NCBI RefSeq assembly: GCF_900109775.1
Contig: NZ_FOAX01000002.1
Coordinates: 434,001-498,000 of the forward strand
DNA length: 64,000 bases
Direction of reading: 5' to 3'
DNA from: Pseudoxanthomonas sp. GM95
Lineage (GTDB): Bacteria > Pseudomonadota > Gammaproteobacteria > Xanthomonadales > Xanthomonadaceae
Below, one piece after another: positions 42,734-51,748 of the stretch. The number at the start of each line of letters is the position of its first letter. Position 1 is the stretch's first letter. The notes beneath the pieces were generated by a model, which saw only the letters and a program-made list of their open reading frames with translations, was not told where the DNA came from and made no database searches. A program made the translations under genes and the position numbers.

Positions 42734-44722
42734 ATGAGCAACGACGATCGCGCACTCGGCATGGGCCGGGCGATCACCCGGCGCGATTTCATCCAGGGCA
42801 CGCTGGCGGCTGCGGCCGTCGGCACGGCGGCGTCCGGCCTGGCCGCTAGCGCACAGGCAGCGACGAAAACGACTGCACCGCTGGCCGCGCGTGCGGCAAG
42901 CGCCAGCGACTATCCGCCGCTGCGCAGTGGCATGCGCGGTGCGCATCCGGGCGCGTTCGAAGCCGCGCATGCGCTGCGCGATGGCGCGTCCTTCGATGCC
43001 GGCGCCGAGACTGGCGAAACCTACGACCTGGTCGTGGTCGGTGCCGGCCTGAGCGGCCTGGCCGCAGCGTATGCCTATCGCAAGCGTGCCGGTGCCTCGG
43101 CGCGGATCCTGCTGATCGACAACCACGACGACTTCGGCGGCCACGCCAAGCGCAACGAGTTCGACGTCGATGGCCAGCAGCTGATCGTCAACGGCGGTTC
43201 GGAATATCTGGTCGCACCCAGCACCTGGTCGCCGGAGGCCTGGGGGTTGATCCGCGATCTCGGCCTGGACCAGGCAGGCAAGAACGCCGGTGATTTCTCC
43301 ATCTACGGCGGCAACGGCAGTGGCGAGGCGACCTTCTTCCGCAGCGAAGCCTATGGCCGCGACGCGCTGGTGCGCGGTGGCACGCCGCTGAATCCGACGC
43401 CGGCTTTCCTTGCCGATGCACCGTTGCCGCAGCCGCTGAAGGACGCGCTGGTGCGCCTGCATGGTGGCACCACCGATTACCTGGCCGGCCTGGACGAGGC
43501 CGCCAAGATTGCGCGACTGCAGTCGATCAGCTATCGCGACTACCTGCTGGAGGTAGCGAAGTTCCCGCCCGAGGTGCTGCCCTACACGATGGGCGTGTGG
43601 TGCCTGGGCAACGACATGTGCAGCGCGTGGTTCGCCTTCTTCCGCCATGCGCCGGGCTTCGACGGATTGGGTCTGCGCCGGCCCGATGCGTCGCCGGAAA
43701 GCCCGGAGCACGCACGCGACGATTTCGCCCTGCCCGCCGGCAACTCCGATATCGCGCGACTGATCGTGCGCCAGCTGATTCCCGATGCGTTGCCGCCCGG
43801 CGACTACATCAGCGTGGAAGGCGCGCGCGTGGATTACGCGACGCTGGATCGTCCCGGCCAGGCCACGCGCATCCGCCTGAGCAGCATCGTTCTGCGCGCG
43901 CAACACGTGGGGCAGGGCCGGCATGCGCGCTTCGACCCGGATACCAGCGAGGTGCAAGTCAGCTACATCACCGCCGGCAAGCTGTTCCACGTGCGCGCCA
44001 AGGACGTGGTGATGGCCGGCATGAACAACGTCATCCCGTATCTGTGCCCGGAACTGCCCGAGGCGCAGAAGGCGGCGCTGCACCAGGCCGTGCGCGCGGT
44101 GAACCAGGTCACCAACGTGGTGTTGCGAAACTGGCAGCCGTTCGACCAGCTGGGCCTGCGCAGCATCACCACGCCGCGCGCGTTCTTCGGCCGCTTCGCG
44201 CTGCAGCGGCGCAGCCTGGGGAACTTCCAGCCGGTGGTCGATCCATCGCGGCCGATCGTGGCTACCTTCATGACCGGCAAGAACTCGGGCATCTGCAGCA
44301 ACGAGACCATGGTCGAGACGATGCTCGGGGCCAGTTTGCCGCCGGGCATGCCGATGGATGACCAGTTCCGCGCGGTGCGCGCGGGCTTGCTGGCCACGCC
44401 GTTCGAGACCTTCGAGCGCGAGGTGCGACGGCTGGCGTCCGGTGCGCTGGCCGGCACCAGCTTCGATCCGGCGCGCGACATCCTGGGCATCACCGTCAAC
44501 CGCTGGCCGCATGGGTTCGCGACCGGGCGCAACAGCCTGTTCGACGACGTGGGGCCGGGCTCGGTCTCGCCGACGGTGCTGGCCAAGCAGCGCTTCGGCC
44601 GGATCGCGATCGCCAATTCCGATGCGTCCGGGCAAGGCCTGGCGAGTACGGCCTTCGACGAAGCGTTCCGCGCGGTGCGCGAGCTGGAGCGCCACGACTA
44701 CGGGTATTACGAGACGTTCTGA
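42734..44722 (+). CDS. Tat-exported FAD oxidoreductase, spermidine dehydrogenase-like (copy 2)
   Basis: The 662-residue tandem paralogue of the previous gene starts at the ATG at 42734 and repeats 'LGMGRAITRRDFIQG' (Tat motif), 'YDLVVVGAGLSGLAAAYAYRKRAG' and 'LPYTMGVWCLGNDMCSAWFAFFRHAPGFDGLG'. Identity is high along the whole length. The differences cluster in the region after the FAD motif ('GLDQAGKNAGDFSIYGGNG' against 'GVEKGDPSDRVDGAIYSSRG'), where substrate choice could lie. The 105-bp gap to copy 1 shows no promoter I recognise, so the two are probably cotranscribed. A bidirectional terminator follows. Confidence 0.78.
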   Translation: MSNDDRALGMGRAITRRDFIQGTLAAAAVGTAASGLAASAQAATKTTAPLAARAASASDYPPLRSGMRGAHPGAFEAAHALRDGASFDAGAETGETYDLVVVGAGLSGLAAAYAYRKRAGASARILLIDNHDDFGGHAKRNEFDVDGQQLIVNGGSEYLVAPSTWSPEAWGLIRDLGLDQAGKNAGDFSIYGGNGSGEATFFRSEAYGRDALVRGGTPLNPTPAFLADAPLPQPLKDALVRLHGGTTDYLAGLDEAAKIARLQSISYRDYLLEVAKFPPEVLPYTMGVWCLGNDMCSAWFAFFRHAPGFDGLGLRRPDASPESPEHARDDFALPAGNSDIARLIVRQLIPDALPPGDYISVEGARVDYATLDRPGQATRIRLSSIVLRAQHVGQGRHARFDPDTSEVQVSYITAGKLFHVRAKDVVMAGMNNVIPYLCPELPEAQKAALHQAVRAVNQVTNVVLRNWQPFDQLGLRSITTPRAFFGRFALQRRSLGNFQPVVDPSRPIVATFMTGKNSGICSNETMVETMLGASLPPGMPMDDQFRAVRAGLLATPFETFEREVRRLASGALAGTSFDPARDILGITVNRWPHGFATGRNSLFDDVGPGSVSPTVLAKQRFGRIAIANSDASGQGLASTAFDEAFRAVRELERHDYGYYETF

Positions 44723-44766
44723 AGCTGCACGCTTGGGCCGCAATGACGGTAGGCGAAGCAAACAAC

Positions 44767-44796
44767 AAGGCCGCGCCTGGCTGGGCGCGGCCTTTT
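44767..44796. terminator. Rho-independent terminator between convergent genes
   Basis: Arms 44767-44777 and 44784-44794 form an 11-bp perfect stem with a 6-base loop. It is preceded by A-rich sequence and followed by TT, giving TTTT at the 3' side on the plus strand. It serves the FAD gene and possibly the converging small-protein gene. Confidence 0.85.
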
Positions 44797-44815
44797 CAGT
44801 GCAGCGAGAAGAAGC

Positions 44816-45367
44816 TTACTGGTGCTTCTTCCAGTGCGCCTCGAAGCTTGGCTTGAACGGCGCGCCGTTGTCGCTGATGTGCGAGGTTTCCAGCATCGAG
44901 CCATCGGCCTGCAACGCCAGGCGGAAGCGGCGCACCGTGGTGCCGGTACCCGAGGCGCTGGGATATTCGATGAGGAAGGTGATGTCGTTGGGCTTGGCCT
45001 CGGCCTTGAGCGCGGCGGTGTCGCCGCCCTTGTTGCCGGCGTACAGGAACATCGGGCTCTTGCGCAGGCGCGAGTAGGTGAAGAAGCCCGTGCCGGTCTG
45101 CGCGGTGGCCACTACCGGCTTCCAGGCGAAGGTCACGGTGCAGCCGTCCAGGGCCGGCTCCAGGATCACCTCGGCGGTCTTGCTGCCATCGGTCTTGAAG
45201 GCATCCCAATGGCCGACCAGGTAATCGAGCTGGCGATAGTTGGGATCGGCCGCGCAGGCCGGCGGCGCGGGCGGGGCGGTCTGGGCGCTGGCGCTGTGGA
45301 CCAGGCCGGCCGCGGCGATCAAGGCGGCGGCAACGGCGCCGTGGTGCAGGCGGAAACGTCGGGACAT
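44816..45367 (-). CDS. Small secreted protein, lipocalin/DUF1579-like (copy 1)
   Basis: The 183-residue protein has a signal peptide ending '[14 protein letters not shown]', then an all-beta pattern. The start '[39 protein letters not shown]' has the 'LDYLVGxW' opening seen in DUF1579 and other small lipocalin-like proteins. Two Cys (after the signal, and in 'LDGCTV') could form a disulfide. Similar to the next gene over its full length. No enzymatic motif is visible; ligand binding is a guess from fold. Confidence 0.65.
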   Translation of the reverse strand: MSRRFRLHHGAVAAALIAAAGLVHSASAQTAPPAPPACAADPNYRQLDYLVGHWDAFKTDGSKTAEVILEPALDGCTVTFAWKPVVATAQTGTGFFTYSRLRKSPMFLYAGNKGGDTAALKAEAKPNDITFLIEYPSASGTGTTVRRFRLALQADGSMLETSHISDNGAPFKPSFEAHWKKHQ

Positions 45368-45577
45368 GGGCAGGCATTCCTTCTGGGGTCAGGGCGGGAA
45401 GCGGCCGCACGCGGCCGCCTGGGTCCACTGTCGCCGCGGTCCGCAGCGCAGCGGCCGTCAATCGCCCTTCGTCCGGGGGCGATCGCACGCGTTCTGCCGC
45501 GCCTGCCGGAAGATCCTGCTGTTGCTGTCGACGATGTCAGCCACGGCCGCGCCAGGCTGACATCGCCGACAGGCCGA

Positions 45578-46165
45578 TCAGGGGCGATCGCCCATGTCGC
45601 CCAGCTCGGCCTGCTTCTTCTTCCACACCGCCTCGAAGGTCTGCTTGAACGCACCGCCGTTGTCGCTGACCTTCTGGGTCTCGTGGATGGTGCCGTCGGG
45701 CATCAGCTTCAGGCCCATGCGACGCACCGCCGTGCCCTTGCCCGACGGGCTGGGATATTCGACGAACAGGCCGATGTCGCCGTCCTTGCCTTCCGAGCGC
45801 AGCGCCGCGGTCTCGCTGCCCTTGTTGCCGGCATACAGGAACATCAGCTGCTTGCGCAGGCGCGAGTAGGTGAAGAAGCCGGTGCCGTGCTGCGCGTCGG
45901 CCTTGACCGGCTGCCAGGTGAAGGTCAGCACGCAGCCATCCAGCGCCGGCGCGATCACGGTCTCGGCGTGCTTTTCGCCGTCGGGCTTGAAGGCTTCCCA
46001 ATCGCCGATCAGGAAATCGAGCTGGTGGTAGTTGGCATCGGCCGCGCAGGGCACCGGCGGTGCAGCCGGCGCGGTCTGGGCCGAAGCGACGGCGCTCAGG
46101 CTCAGGCCGGCGGTGGCCAGCGTGGCGGCCAGGGCGCGACGGCGCAGGCGGGAAAACGAAGACAT
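45578..46165 (-). CDS. Small secreted protein, lipocalin/DUF1579-like (copy 2)
   Basis: The protein is 195 residues from the ATG at 46165, which has GAGG 8 bases upstream; a TTG at 46171 is less likely. The signal peptide ends 'AVASAQ'. The mature part parallels copy 1 ('[39 protein letters not shown]', '[22 protein letters not shown]', '[20 protein letters not shown]') with about ten extra C-terminal residues. It is upstream of copy 1 on the minus strand with a 210-bp gap. It is divergent from dadA with 357 bp between. Confidence 0.65.
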   Translation of the reverse strand: MSSFSRLRRRALAATLATAGLSLSAVASAQTAPAAPPVPCAADANYHQLDFLIGDWEAFKPDGEKHAETVIAPALDGCVLTFTWQPVKADAQHGTGFFTYSRLRKQLMFLYAGNKGSETAALRSEGKDGDIGLFVEYPSPSGKGTAVRRMGLKLMPDGTIHETQKVSDNGGAFKQTFEAVWKKKQAELGDMGDRP

Positions 46166-46522
46166 GGGCAAGCCTCGAAAGGTCGGGGAGGGGACGCACG
46201 CGCCAGGCGCGCGGCGTCATTCAATGTCGTCCCGCCCGGCGCGCGTTTGGCGCGGTCTGCAGGCCGGTGCAGGCCGGCCGTAACGCGTTGTCCGGGCCCG
46301 GATGGCAGAATCTGCTGTCCTTCCCCGGGAGGCGGTGCGGGTTTGGCGGCCAGAGGCTTGCGGCGACGCGGTTTGCGCCGATTTCGCTGGCCTGGCGTGC
46401 AGCAGGCTGTGCTGCGTTTGCGGTCGATACCTGAAGGTTTCGCCCCCGCGCGCAGGCAAACGCGGCCAATCTGCCGGGTGGGATGCAGTAAGGTTTTTCG
46501 ACGGCCGCGGTGGCCTTTGGAC
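46166..46522. other. Intergenic region upstream of dadA
   Basis: These 357 bp lie between divergent genes. The forward frame of dadA is open through it, but the codons are not family-like. I see the palindromic GGCAGAATCTGC at 46304-46315 and the CAATCTGCCGGG motif at 46467. No riboswitch or small gene is evident. Confidence 0.5.
46467..46478 (+). promoter_or_regulatory. CAATCTGCCGGG motif before dadA
   Basis: This 12-mer is identical to 37697-37708 before the aminotransferase operon. It lies 45 bp before the dadA start. Candidate Lrp-type operator. Confidence 0.3.
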
Positions 46523-47836
46523 ATGGGTGAGACAGTGCGCGTTCTGGTCATGGGAAGTGGAGTGATCGGCATCTCCTCGGCGTGGTACCTGGCCCAGGCC
46601 GGGTTCGAGGTGACGGTGGTGGATCGCCAGCCGGGGCCGGCGCTGGAAACCAGCTTCGCCAACGCCGGCCAGGTCTCGCCGGGCTATGCCTCGCCCTGGG
46701 CCGCGCCGGGCGTGCCGCTCAAGGCCTTCAAGTGGCTGTTCCAGAAGCACGCGCCGCTGGCGATCAAACCGGGCGTGGATGCGCGCCAGTACACCTGGAT
46801 GCTGCAGATGCTGGCAAACTGCACCAGCGAGCACTACGCCCGCAACAAGGCGCGAATGGTGCGCCTGTCCGAATACAGCCGCGATTGCCTGGACGAACTG
46901 GTCGCCGCCACCGGCATCGATTACGAAGGCCGCCGCCTGGGCACCATCCAGCTGTTCCGCACCCAGGCCCAGCTGGACGGCGCGGCCAAGGACGTCGCGG
47001 TGCTGGCCGATTCCGGCGTGCCGTTCGAACTGCTCGACCCGGCCGGCATTGCCCGCTACGAACCCGCGCTGGCCCAGGCCCGCGCGCCGTTGGTGGGCGC
47101 CCTGCGCCTGCCCAACGACCAGACCGGCGACTGCAACCTGTTCACCCAGCGCCTGGAGGCGATGGCGCGCCAGGCCGGCGTCGAGTTCCGCTACAACACC
47201 CGCATCGAAGCGATCGAAGGCGACGGCCGCCGCGTCACCGGCGTGCGTTTGGATGGCAAGGTCGAAAAGGCCGACCGCTACGTGCTGGCGTTGGGCAGCT
47301 ATTCGCCGCAGCTGGTCGCGCCGCTCGGCCTGGACCTGCCGGTGTATCCGCTGAAGGGGTATTCGCTGACCCTGCCGATCACCGATGCGGCGATGGCGCC
47401 GGTCTCTACGATCCTGGACGAGAGCTACAAGGTCGCCATCACCCGTTTCGACCAGCGCATCCGCGTCGGCGGCATGGCCGAGCTGGCTGGCTTCGACCTG
47501 TCGCTCAACCCGCAGCGGCGCAAGACGCTGGAGCTGGTCGTCAACGACCTGTATCCCAAGGGCGGCGCGCTGGACGCAGCGCAGTTCTGGACCGGCCTGC
47601 GCCCGGCCACGCCGGACGGCACGCCGATCGTCGGCGCCACGCCGCTGGCCAACCTCTATACCAACACCGGGCATGGCACGCTGGGCTGGACCATGGCGTG
47701 CGGCTCGGGCCGCTACCTGGCTGACCTGATGGCAGGCCAGGCCCCGGCGATCGACACTGAAGGCTTGAACATGTTCCGTTACCGCAACACCGCTTCCACC
47801 CGCGAGGCCGCGCGATGCGCCCAGCCCGCGCACTGA
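46523..47836 (+). CDS. dadA: D-amino acid dehydrogenase, small subunit type
   Basis: The protein is 437 residues from the ATG at 46523; the GTG at 46535 would give '[12 protein letters not shown]', as in E. coli DadA, and is about equally likely. The FAD motif '[30 protein letters not shown]' is followed by DadA-specific '[32 protein letters not shown]', '[14 protein letters not shown]' and '[36 protein letters not shown]'. It oxidises D-alanine to pyruvate and ammonia at the inner membrane. The end overlaps dadX by 22 bp. Confidence 0.95.
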   Translation: MGETVRVLVMGSGVIGISSAWYLAQAGFEVTVVDRQPGPALETSFANAGQVSPGYASPWAAPGVPLKAFKWLFQKHAPLAIKPGVDARQYTWMLQMLANCTSEHYARNKARMVRLSEYSRDCLDELVAATGIDYEGRRLGTIQLFRTQAQLDGAAKDVAVLADSGVPFELLDPAGIARYEPALAQARAPLVGALRLPNDQTGDCNLFTQRLEAMARQAGVEFRYNTRIEAIEGDGRRVTGVRLDGKVEKADRYVLALGSYSPQLVAPLGLDLPVYPLKGYSLTLPITDAAMAPVSTILDESYKVAITRFDQRIRVGGMAELAGFDLSLNPQRRKTLELVVNDLYPKGGALDAAQFWTGLRPATPDGTPIVGATPLANLYTNTGHGTLGWTMACGSGRYLADLMAGQAPAIDTEGLNMFRYRNTASTREAARCAQPAH

Positions 47837-48942
47837 TCGACCTGGGCGCGCTGCAGGACAACTACCTGCTGGCGCGACGCTTGGGCGGCGGCAAGGCCGT
47901 CGCGGTGATCAAGGCCGATGCCTACGGCCACGGCGCAGTGCACTGCGCGCGCGCGCTGGAAGGCATCGCCGATGCCTTCGGCGTGGCCTGCATCGAAGAA
48001 GCCATCGAGCTGCGCGAAGCCGGCATCAGCGCGCCGATCCTGCTGCTGGAAGGCTTTCTCGATGCCGACGAACTGCCGCTGATCGATCGCTATGCGTTCT
48101 GGACCGCCGTGGCCTCGCCGTGGCAGCGCGACGCGCTGGCGCGCTACACGCCGGCCGCGCCGCTGCACGTGTGGCTGAAGCTGGACAGCGGCATGCATCG
48201 CCTGGGTCTATCGCCGGACGACTTCGCTCGCGCGCTGCAGCAGCTCTCCAGCGATCCGAAGATCGGCTCGGTCGTAGCGATGAGCCACCTGGCGCGCGCC
48301 GACGAGCTGGACAGCGATTTCAGCGAGACCCAGCGCCAGGTGTTCGAAGCGGCCACGCGCGATTTCACAGGCCCGACCAGCTTCAACAATTCGCCGGCGC
48401 TGCTGGGCTGGCCCGGCATCCGCAGCGACTGGGTGCGCCCGGGCTTGATGCTGTACGGGGCCAATCCGTTCCCGCTGGACGCACCGATCCCGCACGTGCT
48501 GCGCCCGGTGATGCAGCTGGAATCAAAAGTGATCGCCGTGCGCGACCTGCCCGCCGGTGAAGCGGTGGGCTACGGTGCGCGCTTCACCGCCCCCGTGCCG
48601 ATGCGCATCGGTGTGGTCGCGATGGGCTATGCCGATGGCTATCCGCAGCTGGCGCCCAACGGCACGCCGGTGGTGGTCGATGGCGTGGCCACGCGCCTGA
48701 TCGGCCGTGTGTCGATGGACATGCTCACCGTGGACCTGACCGACCTGCCGCAGGCCGGCGTGGGCAGCGCGGTGGTGTTCTGGGGTCATCAGCCGTTGCC
48801 GACGCCCTCGCAGATCGCGCAGGCCTGCGGCACCAGCGGCTATGCGCTGCTGTGCGGGATCAAGCGGGTGCGGCGCGACTACATCGCCGCGCCAGCGGCC
48901 GCCGCGACGCGAGATCCTGCCGCGGCGCACGCGCTGGGCTGA
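47815..48942 (+). CDS. dadX: Alanine racemase, catabolic
   Basis: The 375-residue fold-type III PLP enzyme has PLP Lys33 in '[15 protein letters not shown]' and the catalytic Tyr in '[13 protein letters not shown]'. The phosphate-binding '[27 protein letters not shown]' and '[16 protein letters not shown]' are typical. It overlaps dadA, the standard catabolic arrangement: L-alanine is racemised and the D-form oxidised by DadA. A C-terminal Ala-rich tail extends past the family core. Confidence 0.94.
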   Translation: MRPARALIDLGALQDNYLLARRLGGGKAVAVIKADAYGHGAVHCARALEGIADAFGVACIEEAIELREAGISAPILLLEGFLDADELPLIDRYAFWTAVASPWQRDALARYTPAAPLHVWLKLDSGMHRLGLSPDDFARALQQLSSDPKIGSVVAMSHLARADELDSDFSETQRQVFEAATRDFTGPTSFNNSPALLGWPGIRSDWVRPGLMLYGANPFPLDAPIPHVLRPVMQLESKVIAVRDLPAGEAVGYGARFTAPVPMRIGVVAMGYADGYPQLAPNGTPVVVDGVATRLIGRVSMDMLTVDLTDLPQAGVGSAVVFWGHQPLPTPSQIAQACGTSGYALLCGIKRVRRDYIAAPAAAATRDPAAAHALG

Positions 48943-48956
48943 GCCTGCGCAAGTCC

Positions 48957-48966
48957 TTGCATGCAA
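48957..48966. promoter_or_regulatory. TTGCATGCAA palindrome between dadX and gabD-like gene
   Basis: A 10-bp perfect palindrome within CCTTGCATGCAAAGG. It lies 175 bp before the aldehyde dehydrogenase start. It may be a regulator site or chance. Confidence 0.2.
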
Positions 48967-49141
48967 AGGCCTGTCGCGCGTGCGGCAGGCGCGAATACGG
49001 CAGAACGCTGCCGATCCAGCGGGCCCGGCAGCAGGAATCACTGGCCCGCTGCCGATAGGCTGGAGTCATCACGGAGCAGCAGGCATCGGGCCTGCGCCGG
49101 GCAGTCCGCGCCGGTTCGTTGCGCTCCGCATGAGGTGAACG

Positions 49142-50623
49142 ATGGCGGCCAGCCCCCCGGTATTGAACGATCCGTCGCTGTGGATCAACGCAGTCCGCAT
49201 CGGTGGACATTGGCGCGACAGCGCCGCCAGCGGCGAGCGCTTCGGCGTGCACGATCCGGGCAATGGCCAGCTGCTGGGCACGCTGCCGACCTGCGGCGCG
49301 GCTGACACGCGCGATGCCATCGACGCGGCGCAGCTTGCGTTCAAAGCCTGGCGCAAGACCACGGCCGAGCATCGCGCCCAGGTGCTGGAGCGCTGGTACG
49401 ACCTGATGCTCGAACACGTCGACGACCTGGCGCGCATCCTCAGCGCCGAGCAGGGCAAGCCCTTGCCCGAAGCCGCCGGCGAGATCCGCTACGCCGCCTC
49501 GTTCGTGAAGTGGTTCGCCGAGCAGGGCAAGCGCGTGGGCGGCTACAGCATTCCCGCGCCGACGGCCGACCGCCGCATCTTCGTGGCCAAGGAACCGGTC
49601 GGCGTGTGCGCGCTGATCACGCCGTGGAATTTCCCGGCCGCGATGATCACGCGCAAGGCCGCGCCGGCGTTCGCCGCCGGCTGCACGGTGGTGATCAAGC
49701 CGTCGGAGTTCACGCCGTACACCGCGCTGGCGCTGGCCGAATTGGCCACGCGTGCCGGCCTGCCCGATGGCTGCATGAACATCGTCGCCGGCGATGCGCC
49801 GGCGATCGGTGGCGAACTCACCGCGCACGCTGACGTGCGCAAGCTGTCCTTCACCGGCTCCACGCGCGTCGGTGCACTGCTGATGCGCCAGTGCGCCGAC
49901 ACGATCAAGAAGGTCAGTCTGGAGCTGGGCGGCAATGCGCCCTTCATCGTGTTCGACGATGCCGACCTGGACCTGGCCGTGGCCGGCGTGATCGCCAGCA
50001 AGTACCGCAACGCGGGGCAGACCTGCGTGTGCGCCAACCGCATCCTGGTGCAGGACGGCATCCACGATGCCTTCGTCGCGCGCCTGGCCGAGGCGGTGAA
50101 TGTCTTCATCATCGGCCACGGTGCGCAGGACGGCGTGGGCATCGGCCCGCTGATCAATGCCGACGCCTGCGCCAAGGTCGAGCGCCACCTGCAGGATGCG
50201 CTCGACAAGGGTGCCACGCTGGTCGCGCGCACGCCGCTGCCAGACGGGCTGGACCCGCAGCGCTACAGCGCGCCGGTGCTGCTGACCGGCGTTACCGCCG
50301 ACATGCAGGTCGCAAGCGAAGAAACCTTCGGTCCGCTGGCGCCGATCTTCCGCTTCACCGACGAGGCCGAGGCGATCGCCTTGGCCAACGACACGCCGTT
50401 CGGCTTGGCCAGCTATTTTTACAGCGACAACCTGCACCGCGCCTGGCGCGTGGCCGAGGCGCTGGAAAGCGGCATGGTCGGCGTCAACACCGGCTCGGTC
50501 GCGGTGGAGATGGCGCCCTTCGGCGGCATCAAGTTGTCGGGCCTGGGCCGCGAAGGCGGCGAAGCCGGCATCGAGGAATACCTGGAACCCAAGGCCATCC
50601 ATTTCGCAGGATTGAAGTCATGA
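49142..50623 (+). CDS. gabD: NAD(P)-dependent succinate-semialdehyde dehydrogenase-like ALDH
   Basis: The 493-residue protein has the ALDH motifs 'VCALITPWNFPAAMITRKAAPAFAAGCTVVIKPSEFTP', 'LSFTGSTRVG', the general base Glu in 'VSLELGGNAPFIVF' and the catalytic Cys in 'NAGQTCVCANRILVQ'. The CVC pair matches the redox-switch pair in E. coli GabD. It should oxidise succinate semialdehyde, or a close relative, to succinate, the end step of GABA/putrescine breakdown. GAGG lies 6 bases before the ATG. The stop overlaps the next start (ATGA). Confidence 0.87.
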   Translation: MAASPPVLNDPSLWINAVRIGGHWRDSAASGERFGVHDPGNGQLLGTLPTCGAADTRDAIDAAQLAFKAWRKTTAEHRAQVLERWYDLMLEHVDDLARILSAEQGKPLPEAAGEIRYAASFVKWFAEQGKRVGGYSIPAPTADRRIFVAKEPVGVCALITPWNFPAAMITRKAAPAFAAGCTVVIKPSEFTPYTALALAELATRAGLPDGCMNIVAGDAPAIGGELTAHADVRKLSFTGSTRVGALLMRQCADTIKKVSLELGGNAPFIVFDDADLDLAVAGVIASKYRNAGQTCVCANRILVQDGIHDAFVARLAEAVNVFIIGHGAQDGVGIGPLINADACAKVERHLQDALDKGATLVARTPLPDGLDPQRYSAPVLLTGVTADMQVASEETFGPLAPIFRFTDEAEAIALANDTPFGLASYFYSDNLHRAWRVAEALESGMVGVNTGSVAVEMAPFGGIKLSGLGREGGEAGIEEYLEPKAIHFAGLKS

Positions 50624-51696
50624 GCACGACACGTACCCACCGCATCGCAGTCATCCCCGGCGACGGCATCGGCACCGAAGTGATGCCCGAGGCCATCAAG
50701 GTGTTGGAGGCCGCAGCCAAGCGCTTCGGCTTCACGCTGGAACAGCAGTGGCACGACTTCGCCTGCTGCGACTACTACGTCAAGCACGGCAAGATGATGC
50801 CCGATGACTGGAAGGCGCAGATCGGCAACCCGGGCGCGATCCTGTTCGGCGCGGTTGGCTGGCCCGACACCGTGCCCGACCACATCTCGCTGTGGGGCTC
50901 GCTGATCCAGTTCCGCCGCGAATACGACCTCTACATCAACCTGCGCCCGGTGCGCCTGATGCCAGGCGTGCCGTGCCCGCTGGCCGGCCGCAAGCCCGGC
51001 GACATCGACATGATGGTGGTGCGCGAGAACACCGAGGGCGAGTACTCGGCCATCGGCGGCGTGGCCTTCGAAGGTACCGAGCGCGAGGTGGTGATCCAGG
51101 AAACGGTGATGACCCGCACCGGCGTCGATCGCATCCTCAAGTACGCCTACGAACTCGCGCAGACGCGCCCGAAGAAGCACATCACCTCGGCCACCAAGTC
51201 CAACGGCATCGCCATCACCATGCCGTACTGGGACAAGCGCGTCGAAGCGATGGCCGCGCAGTATCCGGACGTGCGCACGGACAAGTACCACATCGATATT
51301 TTGACCGCGCAGTTCGTGATGAACCCGGACCGCTTCGACACGGTGGTGGCGTCCAACCTGTTCGGCGACATCCTCTCGGACCTCGGCCCGGCCTGCACCG
51401 GCACGATCGGGATTGCCCCTTGCGGCAACATCAATCCGGATCGCAGCGTGCCGTCGGTGTTCGAGCCCGTGCACGGCTCGGCGCCGGACATCGCCGGCAA
51501 GGGCATCGCCAATCCGATCGGCCAGATCTGGTGCGCGGCGATGATGCTCGACCACCTAGGCGAAGCCGAAGCCGCGCAGGCCGTGGTGGCCGCGATCGAA
51601 GCCACGCTCTCCAATGCCGCCACCCGCACCCGCGACCTGGGCGGCACCGCCAACACCGTGGCCTGCGGCGATGCCGTGGCCGCCGCGCTGGGCTGA
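50620..51696 (+). CDS. dmlA: D-malate/tartrate dehydrogenase (beta-decarboxylating)
   Basis: The 358-residue member of the isopropylmalate/isocitrate dehydrogenase family shows 'IAVIPGDGIGTEVMPEAIKVL', 'DMMVVRENTEGEYSAIGG' (the ENTEGEYS form is typical of TtuC/DmlA, not LeuB or Icd), the catalytic Lys and Asp regions in 'HITSATKSNGIAI' and 'VVASNLFGDILSDLG', and 'FEPVHGSAPDIAGKGIANPIG'. It oxidises D-malate (or tartrate, or 3-isopropylmalate weakly) to pyruvate and CO2. It is translationally coupled to the aldehyde dehydrogenase. Confidence 0.88.
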   Translation: MSTTRTHRIAVIPGDGIGTEVMPEAIKVLEAAAKRFGFTLEQQWHDFACCDYYVKHGKMMPDDWKAQIGNPGAILFGAVGWPDTVPDHISLWGSLIQFRREYDLYINLRPVRLMPGVPCPLAGRKPGDIDMMVVRENTEGEYSAIGGVAFEGTEREVVIQETVMTRTGVDRILKYAYELAQTRPKKHITSATKSNGIAITMPYWDKRVEAMAAQYPDVRTDKYHIDILTAQFVMNPDRFDTVVASNLFGDILSDLGPACTGTIGIAPCGNINPDRSVPSVFEPVHGSAPDIAGKGIANPIGQIWCAAMMLDHLGEAEAAQAVVAAIEATLSNAATRTRDLGGTANTVACGDAVAAALG

Positions 51697-51748
51697 TTCG
51701 AGACCCGCGACACGCAACACCCGTTTCGTCCCCACCACCGCAGGAGCA

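Noticed and set aside
40574..44761. A 1395-codon open frame on the minus strand opposite the two FAD oxidoreductases
   Set aside because: It is a mirror of high third-position GC in the plus-strand genes. The translation is His/Arg/Gly-rich without domains, and both plus-strand genes are clearly real.
45582..45593. GGGCGATCGCCC palindrome
   Set aside because: It lies in the 3' coding end of the small secreted protein and contains the common GCGATCGC site; chance is the simpler explanation.
44822..46522. Long in-frame extension upstream of dadA
   Set aside because: The extension runs through two genes on the other strand, is Ala/Gly/Arg-rich and has no DadA-like sequence before 46523.
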